DNA of 24,450 bases from Bacillota bacterium (GCA_023424965.1 JAFADI010000034.1:1-24450); one strand, 5' to 3'. Positions 15,801-23,845 are shown, counted from the first letter of the stretch. The notes: generated from the letters alone by a model not told the origin. Made by a program: numbers and translations.

Positions 15801-17309
15801 TTGAGTAGAACTTGTTTGCTTAAAATTGAATCCATTTCAAAAAGGTTTCCCGGGGTAAAAGCACTTGATAATGTTAGTTTCGAGGTTCTTCATGGTGAAG
15901 TGCACGCCATTGTCGGCGAAAACGGCGCCGGGAAGTCAACACTGATGAACATACTATCCGGAGTTTATTCTCCGGATGAGGGAAAGCTGACCTTTGACGG
16001 AAAAGAGGTTCAGTTCAAAGACCCCCGGCATGCTCAGGAAACAGGAATAGCAATGATTCATCAGGAGTTGTCACTAGCGCAATATCTTAGTGTTATGGAG
16101 AACATGTTCATTGGAAGGCTCGTAAGGAACAAACTGGGATTTGTGGAGCATGGGAAAATGTATGAGCTGTGCCGGAATGAACTGGAGTACCTTGGTATTC
16201 CGGGCATTCAGCCGGATATGCTTATTAAGGACTTAAGCGTGTCGGAAATGCAGATGGTTGAAATTGCCAAGGCGTTATCTTTGAATTCCAGGTTGCTTAT
16301 TATGGATGAGCCTACCTCCTCCCTGACCAGGAAAGAAACCGAAATGCTCTTTGCCACCATTCGGAGTCTCAAGCAAAAAGGGGTTTCTATCCTTTATATT
16401 TCACACAAGATGGAAGAGATATTTGAAATATCAGACAGGGTAACAGTCATGAGGGACGGAACATACATTAAGACACTGAATTCGGCGGAAACGAATTCCC
16501 GGGAGCTGGTATCCCTGATGGTCGGCAGGGAGTTCAATAAGATGTTCCAAAGGAATTACAGGCCTTCTTTGGCGGACGAAACCCCTGTGTTGGAAGTTAA
16601 AGAGCTGTCCCATGGTAAAAAGGTTAAGGATGTAAGCTTTAAGCTCCATTCCGGCGAGATTCTGGCTCTGACAGGGCTTGTGGGCTCGGGAAGGACTGAA
16701 CTGCTTGAAACTATCTTTGGGGCCAGGAAAAAGGACAAGGGTAAAATATTTATAGATGATAATGAAGTAAATATTGATTCACCTGTTCAAGCAATAAAGC
16801 TAGGTATCGGATTGGTACCTGAAGGAAGAAAAACACAGGGATTGTTCTTGGGGATGAAAGTAAGAGAAAACATTACAATTGCAAATTTATCAAGGCTTTG
16901 CAATTTGCAGTTCATCAAGAGAAAAGAGGAAAAGCACAAGGCCGAGGAATATGTAAAGAGGTTAAGGGTTAAAACAACTGACATTGAGCAGCAGGTACAG
17001 TTTCTTAGCGGGGGGAACCAGCAGAAGACAATCATTGCCCGATGGCTGTTGAACCAACCCAAGGTGCTGTTCCTGGATGAACCAACCCATGGGGTTGACG
17101 TCGGAGCAAAAACAGAAATATATGAAATAATCGATCGACTTGCTGAAGAGGGAGTATCCATCGTACTGATTTCTTCAGAGCTTCCTGAGGTGCTGACATT
17201 GGCAGACAGGATACTTGTAATGCACAACGGGATGATTACAGGGGAATTGCAACGGTCTGAAGCCGACCAGGAAAAAATCATGCAGTACGCAACAAACCAG
17301 TTGGAATGA
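15801..17309 (+). CDS. Ribose-type ABC importer ATPase with two fused ATPase domains (RbsA/MglA-like)
   Basis: Cytoplasmic energising subunit, 502 residues. The first domain has Walker A GENGAGKST (39-47), signature LSVSEMQ (about 145), Walker B LLIMDEPTSSL and switch His in ISHKMEE. The second has a degenerate P-loop GLVGSGRTELLE, signature LSGGNQQK (about 401), Walker B VLFLDEPTHGVD and ISSELPE instead of the switch His. This degenerate second half is normal for RbsA-type proteins. The start is TTG at 15801 with a G-rich ribosome site. It is the last gene of the LacI-fusion/permease/binding-protein/ATPase operon. No clear terminator follows before the repeat at 17425. Confidence 0.92.
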   Translation: MSRTCLLKIESISKRFPGVKALDNVSFEVLHGEVHAIVGENGAGKSTLMNILSGVYSPDEGKLTFDGKEVQFKDPRHAQETGIAMIHQELSLAQYLSVMENMFIGRLVRNKLGFVEHGKMYELCRNELEYLGIPGIQPDMLIKDLSVSEMQMVEIAKALSLNSRLLIMDEPTSSLTRKETEMLFATIRSLKQKGVSILYISHKMEEIFEISDRVTVMRDGTYIKTLNSAETNSRELVSLMVGREFNKMFQRNYRPSLADETPVLEVKELSHGKKVKDVSFKLHSGEILALTGLVGSGRTELLETIFGARKKDKGKIFIDDNEVNIDSPVQAIKLGIGLVPEGRKTQGLFLGMKVRENITIANLSRLCNLQFIKRKEEKHKAEEYVKRLRVKTTDIEQQVQFLSGGNQQKTIIARWLLNQPKVLFLDEPTHGVDVGAKTEIYEIIDRLAEEGVSIVLISSELPEVLTLADRILVMHNGMITGELQRSEADQEKIMQYATNQLE

Positions 17310-17424
17310 ACTGTTCTCCTACCTTTGATGGTTTTGAATGTATTTAGATATTTGAGATCCACAACGTTTACTTCTTTTTTAAAACTTTATTTATTTTGAA
17401 ATAATAGAGCAAATCCCATCAGTG

Positions 17425-17500
17425 GGGGACGGTACTCAACCATTTTTTCAGCGGACGAACGCGCCGGACGAATAAAATCACAAAGTTGGGGACTGTCCCC
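17425..17500. repeat. 76-bp inverted-repeat element, right copy
   Basis: GGGGACGGTACTCAAC (17425-17440) and GTTGGGGACTGTCCCC (17485-17500) are imperfect inverted termini of an element with exactly the same 76-bp span and orientation as that at 5901-5976. The cores differ. Its right end abuts the -35 of the GRE operon promoter. The hairpin could also end readthrough from the ABC operon. Confidence 0.65.
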
Positions 17501-17502
17501 TA

Positions 17503-17537
17503 TTGACGGATAATTGGTATTATAATATAATACCAAT
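17503..17537 (+). promoter_or_regulatory. GRE operon promoter with 25-bp palindromic operator
   Basis: TTGACG (17503-17508), 17 bases, TATAAT (17526-17531). Across the spacer and -10 lies a perfect palindrome: ATTGGTATTATA (17513-17524), one central base, TATAATACCAAT (17526-17537). A repressor bound here would block polymerase. The GntR/LacI-type (AraR-like) regulator in the same operon (20889) is the obvious candidate, and the symmetric long site suits a dimeric GntR protein. Confidence 0.82.
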
Positions 17538-17589
17538 ATAATGAGGTAATGGACGCATTATAAAGTCATAAAAGGTTGGATATATTCCT

Positions 17590-18459
17590 ATGAAAATAAA
17601 AATATTTCAAAAAGGTTTCAACTATTCCCAGGACGGCCCGGGCAACCGCCTGGTCTACCACCTGCAGGGCTGCAACATGCGCTGTCCCTGGTGCGCAAAT
17701 CCGGAAGGGATTTCGAGGGATGGCACCCTTGTGGTCAATGAGGAATTTCTGCTGGATTCTGTTTGTCCTTACGGGGCTATCGAAAAAAAGCAGTTGGACA
17801 GGGAACGGTGCCGGGAGTGTGCTTCGCAGGACTGTATCACTGCCCACAACACCAAAGGCATCCGGCTTTCCTGCAGGGAATATGAAACAGGCGACGTAAT
17901 CGAAGAGGCAAAACGGAGCTCCGCCCTGTTCTACAACGGCGGGGGAGTTACCTTCAGCGGAGGCGAGCCCACCCTGCAGTTTGATGCCTTGAAGCTGCTG
18001 CTGGAAGGCCTGAAGGAGGCGGGAATCCATACCGCAATTGAGACCAATGGCACCCACCCCAAGCTGGAGCTGCTTTTTCCATTGATCGACATGCTGATCA
18101 TGGACTTCAAGCATTATGACAGCGGTTTGAACAGGGCCATAACGGGGGTGGAAAATTCCGTCATCCGGTCCAATATTGCAAAAGCCCTGTCGGCCCACCC
18201 CAATGTGCTTATCCGCATTCCCGTCATGAAGGGCTTTAACGATTCGGAAGAGGACGTGGAACGCTTTGTGGAGTTTTTCAGCCGGCATCCTGTGTCCTGC
18301 GCTTCTTTTGAATTCCTGCCCTACCATGAGTACGGAAAGGCCAAGTGGGAGCAGTGCGGGATGGCTTACCCGCTGAAGGATGCTTTTGTTGATCCTGAAA
18401 TAATTAACATATATGAAAAGGTATTTAAAGAAAATAATCTGTCAGTAGTGAGAACATGA
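17590..18459 (+). CDS. Radical-SAM glycyl radical enzyme activase
   Basis: Installs the glycyl radical on the GRE encoded 13 bp downstream, using SAM and a [4Fe-4S] cluster under anaerobic conditions. The protein has 289 residues. The cluster motif is CNMRCPWC (Cys28, 32, 35) after YHLQG, followed by NPEG, and the SAM-contact motif is VTFSGGEP. The inserted ferredoxin-like segment has only four cysteines (Cys59, 74, 77, 82). Many non-PFL activases carry eight there, so at most one accessory cluster is expected. The promoter and palindromic operator lie 50-90 bp upstream. The 5' coding stretch 17630-17675 is duplicated at 5982-6027. The target GRE is inferred from adjacency. Confidence 0.93.
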   Translation: MKIKIFQKGFNYSQDGPGNRLVYHLQGCNMRCPWCANPEGISRDGTLVVNEEFLLDSVCPYGAIEKKQLDRERCRECASQDCITAHNTKGIRLSCREYETGDVIEEAKRSSALFYNGGGVTFSGGEPTLQFDALKLLLEGLKEAGIHTAIETNGTHPKLELLFPLIDMLIMDFKHYDSGLNRAITGVENSVIRSNIAKALSAHPNVLIRIPVMKGFNDSEEDVERFVEFFSRHPVSCASFEFLPYHEYGKAKWEQCGMAYPLKDAFVDPEIINIYEKVFKENNLSVVRT

Positions 18460-18472
18460 GGAGGGTACAATC

Positions 18473-20878
18473 ATGACGATAGCCGCGACTACCAATATTG
18501 AAGCCATTTGTTCGAAAGAGGAACTGCACCGTAGGGCCCAGGCGCTTTTTGAAGAGGAGAGAAGCCGCAAACGCCTTGACGGGTGGTTCATTGCCAAAGA
18601 AATTGCCCGGGACTGCGATTTGAAGTACGATGGACTGCCGGCTGAAATAAAGGCGGCGGAGACTTTGCGGGAAATCATCCGGCAGCTTCCCATCTCCATC
18701 AGCGAGAATGCGGTTTTTGCCGGCACGCAGGATGACGCTTTCGCCAGGTCCTATGCCCTGATTAATCCCACCTTCAGAGTGGATTCTTTTACAGGGTACT
18801 GCGACCCCACCGCCGTGTTTGACGACATCACTCCCGATGAGAACATTACGGCGGAACGCATTCGGAGTCTTCGCGAATATACGAAAGAGACTCCTTTTGT
18901 GAAAAAACTCAAGGAAGTATACGAGAAGGCGGCCGACAGCACATCGGAGGCAGTATTTTTTATTGAGCAGGTCACAGGACATCTGATTCCCGACTTTAAA
19001 CCGGTGCTTGCCGATGGAGCAGAGAGCATTGCCCGGAGGATAAAACAAAAGCTGGAGACCGAAACCGACGTATCCAAGAAGGTAAATTATGAAGCCATGC
19101 TGATAACCCTTGACGGACTTCTCCTGCTGGCGGCACGTTATGCCGGGTATGCCGGGGCCATGAAGGACAAGGCGGAGGGAAGCCGGAAAGAGGTATTTGC
19201 CCTCATGGAGGAGACGTTGAAGAGGGTGCCCCAGAAGGGAGCAAGAAACCTCTATGAAGCCATACAGGCATTCCTGCTGCTCTGGCAGGTCATGTGCCTC
19301 GAGCAGGCTCCCAATCCTTTTGCCTTTTCCGTAGGCAACGCCGACCGCATTTTCGAGCCTTACCGTGCAATGGGCAATTTGAGCCGTGAAATGAGTGCGG
19401 CACTTTTCAAGCACTTCCTGGTGTTTTTCAATGTGGGAGACAGGAGCTGGGCCATTTCACAGAACATCATCATCGGAGGCAAGTCAAGCCAGGGAAGAGA
19501 CCTCACCAGTGAAACCTCTTATGCGCTGCTGGACGCCTACTTCGACATGAACCTGCCCCAGCCCATCCTTTCGGTAAAGCTTCATAAGGATACCCCCCAG
19601 GAGCTTTACGGCAGCCTGGGAAGGTTTTTCTTTACGCCGGGCTGTCTGACGCCCTCGCTCTTTAATGACGACGCGCTTTTTACGGTTCTGGCAAATTCGG
19701 GAATCGAAGAAGAAGACCTTGAGAACTACTCCATCGCAGGCTGTCAGGAACCGCTCATCATGGGAAAGGACAACGGGAACACCACCAACAGCTGGCTCAA
19801 CCTGGCCAAAATTCTCGAGCTGACCATCAACGAAGGAGTTTCTGCGATTACAGGCAGGAAGCTGGGCCCCGATTCCGGTGAACAGGGCTCCGGCAAGGCA
19901 GAGGCCGGAAGGGACCTTTCCAATCTAAGAAATGCCTTTTATAAGAATGTGGAGCACTTTGTGGACAAAATGGTGGAAGCTGCAAATGAAGCTTCGGAAG
20001 CCATTTCACTTTTGCCTGTGCCTTTCCTTTCCACCTTTATGGGGAGCGTGGAATCGGGAATCGATATAAGGGACACCTTTGAGCAGGGAACGAAATATAA
20101 CGGCAGCGGCTGCCTCATCCACGGGCTCTCGGTGATTGCCGACTCCTTTATCGCTGTGGACACGCTGCTGAAGGAGCGTCCCAATGACTGCGAAAGGCTT
20201 GTTGAAGCCCTCCGGACGAATTTTGAACAGGATGAAGAGCTGAGGCAGTACCTGCAGAGGTGTCCGAAGTTCGGCAATAATATGGAAGTCGTGGATAAAG
20301 AGGCCCGCAAAGTGGCTGTGAAATTGAACGATATCATTTCTGGCAGGAAGAATTATCTGGGCAATCCTTTCCGGCCGGACTGGAGCACACCTTCAACCCA
20401 CCTGCTGTACGGATATTGGGTAGGCGCCACGCCCGACGGCAGAAAAGCCAGGGAAATGCTGGGCTACGGCGTTGATCCCCTTTACGGGGAGGCCCAGTCG
20501 GGTATGGGTTTCCGTGTCCTGTCCAACATGAGCCTGCCCTTTGAGGGTATGACGGGAGGCTATGCATCCCATTTCGGAATCGACCCCAACTACTTCAACG
20601 GGAAGACCATGGAAGAGAAGGGTCTGGAGTTCCGCAGCAAGGTGATCGCTCCGCTTTTCTTCAACAGCATGAACAGGAATACGGCGCCCTATTATCTCTA
20701 TGTCAATGTGACTACTCCCGAAACCCTCCGCAAGGTTCTGGCAGACCCCAAAAAATATGCTCCCAGCGGCGTGTACATCATGCGCATACATGGAACCTTC
20801 GTGAATTTCCTGGATTTGTCGCCGGAGATCCAGGCGGATATTATAAAAAGGCTTGACCTCAAGTCTACAGCGATATAG
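18473..20878 (+). CDS. Divergent glycyl radical enzyme (PFL-like, unknown substrate)
   Basis: Oxygen-sensitive radical enzyme, 801 residues, typical GRE length. The PFL domain contains GNADRIFEPY, a GGKSSQGRDLTSETSYALLDAY segment, and the thiyl-radical site AGCQEPLIMG with Cys424 and Glu426. The C-terminal glycyl domain has GATPDGRKA, then IMRIHGTFVNFLDLS with predicted glycyl Gly774. Dehydratase/lyase GREs usually read GCVEP and RVxGY/F; here Val is Gln, and the glycyl motif has His before and Thr after the Gly. The retained Cys-x-Glu suggests a dehydratase or C-O lyase rather than pyruvate formate-lyase, which uses a Cys pair. The AGGAGGGT site gives the start. A sugar-type regulator and FGGY kinase in the same operon point to a sugar or polyol substrate. 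Confidence 0.9.
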   Translation: MTIAATTNIEAICSKEELHRRAQALFEEERSRKRLDGWFIAKEIARDCDLKYDGLPAEIKAAETLREIIRQLPISISENAVFAGTQDDAFARSYALINPTFRVDSFTGYCDPTAVFDDITPDENITAERIRSLREYTKETPFVKKLKEVYEKAADSTSEAVFFIEQVTGHLIPDFKPVLADGAESIARRIKQKLETETDVSKKVNYEAMLITLDGLLLLAARYAGYAGAMKDKAEGSRKEVFALMEETLKRVPQKGARNLYEAIQAFLLLWQVMCLEQAPNPFAFSVGNADRIFEPYRAMGNLSREMSAALFKHFLVFFNVGDRSWAISQNIIIGGKSSQGRDLTSETSYALLDAYFDMNLPQPILSVKLHKDTPQELYGSLGRFFFTPGCLTPSLFNDDALFTVLANSGIEEEDLENYSIAGCQEPLIMGKDNGNTTNSWLNLAKILELTINEGVSAITGRKLGPDSGEQGSGKAEAGRDLSNLRNAFYKNVEHFVDKMVEAANEASEAISLLPVPFLSTFMGSVESGIDIRDTFEQGTKYNGSGCLIHGLSVIADSFIAVDTLLKERPNDCERLVEALRTNFEQDEELRQYLQRCPKFGNNMEVVDKEARKVAVKLNDIISGRKNYLGNPFRPDWSTPSTHLLYGYWVGATPDGRKAREMLGYGVDPLYGEAQSGMGFRVLSNMSLPFEGMTGGYASHFGIDPNYFNGKTMEEKGLEFRSKVIAPLFFNSMNRNTAPYYLYVNVTTPETLRKVLADPKKYAPSGVYIMRIHGTFVNFLDLSPEIQADIIKRLDLKSTAI

Positions 20879-20888
20879 GGATAGGAAT

Positions 20889-21929
20889 ATGACCATGGAA
20901 AACCACCGCCTTTATCTGGCGCTTAAAAATAAAATCTGTGAATTGATCTATAAAGGGGTTTACAAGGAGGGGGAGAACATCCCGCCCGAAAGAACTCTGG
21001 CGGAAAGCCTCAATGTAAGCCGTGTGACGGTAAGGAAGGCCCTCCATCTCCTGGAGAAGGACGGAATTGTGGAGCGGGTCCAGGGAAGCGGCACCGTTGT
21101 GAGGCTTAAGGAAACGGGCTATGAGGGGACGATGGATATCATCGCCCTTCTGGCCCCTGCCCAGAGGCCTTTCTTTTCCTCCTTCATCGATCATTTCCAG
21201 AAGAATGCGGAAAAGAATGATTCACTGGTGCTCTTTATGCAGAATCCCCAGGACGAAAAAGTGGAGGACAGCCTTTTCCGGCTTTTTCAGAAAAATATCC
21301 GCAATGTGGTCTTGTGGCTGGAGGACCTGAAGCTTGACGGTGAGTATATAAAAAGGCTCCGGGGCCTGGGGATGAATATCGTTTTCTTTGATATCACCCT
21401 GCCATCCCCTTATGCGGATTGCGTTTTTCTCGACAACCATGACGCGGTGGCAACCCTGTACGGTTTTTTGAAGGCCAAAGGAGTAGAAAGCATTTGCTAT
21501 ATCGGGTGGGATAATCCCGGGCTTTCCAGCGTCCGGGAGCGTGAAGACACCTATACTTCCATGGGTATAAATACGAAAAGGCGTTATCATATTCCGTGGA
21601 GGGAAAAGTACCGCCTGCAGGAATATATGGAGAAGTTTGCAGAGGACTTCAAACGGGCCGGGAATTTACCCGGCGGCATCATCTGCGGGGACGGAGAGAT
21701 CGGGATTGCTTTGAAAAAGGCTTTTTTGTCCCATGGCATGGAGGATATCCCTATTGCCTCCGTTGACGATTTTCCGGAGGCCAAAGGCCTCGCACTGAGC
21801 GTATACATGCAGTCCTTTGAAAGCCTTGCAGAGAAAGTATATCAATGTCTTTCAGAGCAGAACACCAACCCCGGGGGATGGAAAGCGGCTCTTTACCCGG
21901 TCAAAGGGAAATTAATCGAGAGGGGATAA
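20889..21929 (+). CDS. GntR-family regulator with LacI-type sugar sensor (AraR-like)
   Basis: 346-residue DNA-binding repressor candidate. The N-terminal winged helix (about 7-73) is YLALKNKICELIYKG, then IPPERTLAESLNVSRVTVRKAL and a wing GIVERVQGSGTVV. The rest is a periplasmic-binding-protein-like effector domain (MDIIALLAPAQRPFFSSFID, VVLWLED, GMNIVFFDITLP, GIICGDGEIGIALKKAF), the AraR arrangement. It begins 10 bp after the GRE. The ATG at 20889 or 20895 fits the AGGGATAGGA site; an in-frame ATG at 20853 lies inside the GRE gene and would add non-family residues. It probably binds the palindrome at 17513-17537 and responds to the operon's sugar or its phosphate. Confidence 0.88.
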   Translation: MTMENHRLYLALKNKICELIYKGVYKEGENIPPERTLAESLNVSRVTVRKALHLLEKDGIVERVQGSGTVVRLKETGYEGTMDIIALLAPAQRPFFSSFIDHFQKNAEKNDSLVLFMQNPQDEKVEDSLFRLFQKNIRNVVLWLEDLKLDGEYIKRLRGLGMNIVFFDITLPSPYADCVFLDNHDAVATLYGFLKAKGVESICYIGWDNPGLSSVREREDTYTSMGINTKRRYHIPWREKYRLQEYMEKFAEDFKRAGNLPGGIICGDGEIGIALKKAFLSHGMEDIPIASVDDFPEAKGLALSVYMQSFESLAEKVYQCLSEQNTNPGGWKAALYPVKGKLIERG

Positions 21930-21933
21930 ATCG

Positions 21934-23289
21934 ATGAGATCAATAGGATTGGATATCGGAACAACAACGATTTGCGCGGTAGTTCTGGACGGTGAGACGG
22001 GGCTTATCCTGGAAACGGTGACACGGCAGAATGATTCCTTTATAAAAAGCCCCAATGTCTGGGAGCGGATCCAGGATTCCTCCCTGATTATGGAGCAGGT
22101 CACAGCGATCATCAGCGACCTTGCAGGGAAATATGCGCCTATCGCAAGCATCGGCCTGGCGGGGCAAATGCATGGGATTGTCTACATTGACGGGGAAGGT
22201 GCGGCGGTAAGCCCCCTTTATACCTGGCAGGACGGAAGAGGCGACCTGCCCTATAAGGATGGCCTCAGCTATGCGGCTCACCTGTCAAAGGCTACGGGCT
22301 ATAAATCGGCCACGGGCTTCGGAGCGGTGACACACTTCTACAATTCCGTAAACAACCTTGTTCCCGAATCCGCCAGGTATTTCTGTACCATTCATGACTA
22401 TGCGGCCATGAAGCTTGGGAGGGCCGCAAAGCCCCTGCTCCATCCTTCCAATGCAGCCAGCATCGGGCTTTATGACATGGAAGGGAACGGCTTCGACGCC
22501 CGGGCCATTAGCGCCGCAGGTATGGATGCAGCCTTTTTCCCGGAGGTTTCAAAGGTGGATGCCCTTGTGGGAACAACGAAAGAGGGAGTGCCGGTGGCGG
22601 TTACCCTGGGGGACAACCAGGCCAGCTTCATGGGGGCCGTGAAAAGCAGCACATGTCTTTCGGTGAATATCGGTACATCAAGCCAGATTTCGGTGTTCAC
22701 CGATAAATACGGCAAGGATTCCAGGGTGGATATACGGCCTTATGCAGGCGACGGCTTCCTGCTGGTGGGCTCACCCCTGTGCGGCGGAAGGTCCTATGCC
22801 CTTCTGGAGGGCTTCTTCCGGTCTGTGGTTCAGATGGCTACGGGGAAGGACTGCGGCAGGTTGTATGATTCCATGGATGCGCTTGCCTTTGACTTTGCTT
22901 CCCTTGAAAACAAGCTGCGGGTATCCACCCGGTTCAGCGGTACCAGGGAGAACCCGTCCTTGAGAGGCTCCATAACCAACCTGGGGACGGACAACTTTAC
23001 TGCGCAGCATTTTATCGTAGGTGTACTGCGGGGAATTGTGGAAGAGCTTTACGGATTCTATGAGGAGATGAAACCTTTACTTTCCGCAAAGCCTGACATG
23101 CTGGTCTGCTCAGGAAACGGGGTGCGCTTGAACAAGCCCCTGCAAAAGATCATTTCCGCCATGTTCGGCATGCCGGTGAGCATACCCGTCTATAAGGAAG
23201 AAGCGGCTTACGGTGCCGCACTCTACGCCTTTGTCGCGGGAGGACTCAAAAGCCTGACAGAGGTCCAGGCACTGATACGCTACGAATAA
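21934..23289 (+). CDS. FGGY-family sugar kinase, sedoheptulokinase-like
   Basis: ATP-dependent kinase, 451 residues. FGGY signatures are the N-terminal phosphate loop GLDIGTTTICAVVLD, GLAGQMHG (75-81), TWQDGR (97-102), the catalytic-base motif TLGDNQAS with Asp227, and the second ATP-site loop NIGTSSQIS. Stretches ATGFGAVTHFYN, TIHDYAAMKL and NAASIGLYD recall sedoheptulokinases more than xylulokinase or glycerol kinase. It starts 4 bp after the regulator with a GAGAGGGG ribosome site, so coupling is likely. It may phosphorylate the GRE product or the imported ketose. The substrate is not proven; xylulose-like or deoxyketose substrates are possible. Confidence 0.87.
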   Translation: MRSIGLDIGTTTICAVVLDGETGLILETVTRQNDSFIKSPNVWERIQDSSLIMEQVTAIISDLAGKYAPIASIGLAGQMHGIVYIDGEGAAVSPLYTWQDGRGDLPYKDGLSYAAHLSKATGYKSATGFGAVTHFYNSVNNLVPESARYFCTIHDYAAMKLGRAAKPLLHPSNAASIGLYDMEGNGFDARAISAAGMDAAFFPEVSKVDALVGTTKEGVPVAVTLGDNQASFMGAVKSSTCLSVNIGTSSQISVFTDKYGKDSRVDIRPYAGDGFLLVGSPLCGGRSYALLEGFFRSVVQMATGKDCGRLYDSMDALAFDFASLENKLRVSTRFSGTRENPSLRGSITNLGTDNFTAQHFIVGVLRGIVEELYGFYEEMKPLLSAKPDMLVCSGNGVRLNKPLQKIISAMFGMPVSIPVYKEEAAYGAALYAFVAGGLKSLTEVQALIRYE

Positions 23290-23294
23290 AAGTG

Positions 23295-23311
23295 CGGGGC
23301 ATCGAGCCCCG
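23295..23311 (+). other. Short GC-rich hairpin before the terminator
   Basis: CGGGGC / GCCCCG with an ATCGA loop begins 6 bp after the kinase stop. No T-run follows. It probably protects the 3' end of the operon mRNA or adds to the terminator just downstream. Confidence 0.5.
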
Positions 23312-23320
23312 TCATTTGAT

Positions 23321-23353
23321 AACAGCAGCATACCCACGTATGCTGCTGTTTTT
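23321..23353 (+). terminator. Rho-independent terminator of the GRE operon
   Basis: Perfect 12-bp stem AACAGCAGCATA (23321-23332) with TATGCTGCTGTT (23339-23350) and a short loop, then a T-run to 23353. It closes the activase/GRE/regulator/kinase operon. Confidence 0.88.
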
Positions 23354-23507
23354 ATGCAAGGAGCATTTGGATTTCAATAATGAACTTTTGGGGCTTCTTA
23401 GGAGTACGATGCCCGGACCTTTGGCACAGATCTCCCCGGAGGGACGGCTTGCAGGTGAGGCCAATCAGCACTTTATAAAGAAGGGATTTCATTGTGTAAA
23501 ATATAAA

Positions 23508-23520
23508 TAAAACCGTTTCG
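23508..23520. promoter_or_regulatory. LacI-type operator copy 1
   Basis: TAAAACCGTTTCG, an odd-length palindrome with central C, here with one more mismatch than copies 2 and 3. It lies 180 bp before copy 2. AT-rich sequence upstream could supply a -10. Confidence 0.5.
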
Positions 23521-23687
23521 CTGTTTGGGGAATTATGCATGTATAAAAAGATAGGATGAACTCAAAAACTTTGGTTTCATAGGCAGTTCCGGCTGGGTCA
23601 CCTGTCTTGAATTTAGCTCGTAGAAAAGATAAAAAAATTTTTTTAAAAAAAGAAGGATTTCTTTAATAGGTATAGAATATATAAATA

Positions 23688-23700
23688 TAAAACCGTTTCA
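23688..23700. promoter_or_regulatory. LacI-type operator copy 2 with upstream -10
   Basis: TAAAACCGTTTCA follows TATAGAATATAT (23671-23682), which resembles the promoter block before the regulator at 11142. The 19 bases 23687-23705 are identical to those at copy 3. Confidence 0.6.
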
Positions 23701-23845
23701 CCAAATAAATCTTAAACCTAAACAAGTTTTGAGAGAAAGTTGGTGAAAAGTATGTCTGATGTCCCTTGTATCATGTAAAAAACATTGGTTGATTAAAAAT
23801 AAGAAGCTTTTGGGGAACTATAAAGGAAAAAACTGTATTTTAAAA

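Noticed and set aside
5901..17675. Simple transposon insertion with a target-site duplication
   Set aside because: The two flanks are not equal: about 129 bp between the repeat and the activase fragment at the right end are missing at the left, and no transposase or integrase gene is present.
20853..20888. Earlier ATG for the GntR-type regulator
   Set aside because: It lies inside the GRE gene and adds residues not expected for the family; AGGGATAGGA suits 20889 or 20895.
23292..23510. 72-codon plus-strand frame after the kinase
   Set aside because: It runs through a GC hairpin and a strong terminator, so it is not a gene as it stands; only the later part might be a gene remnant.
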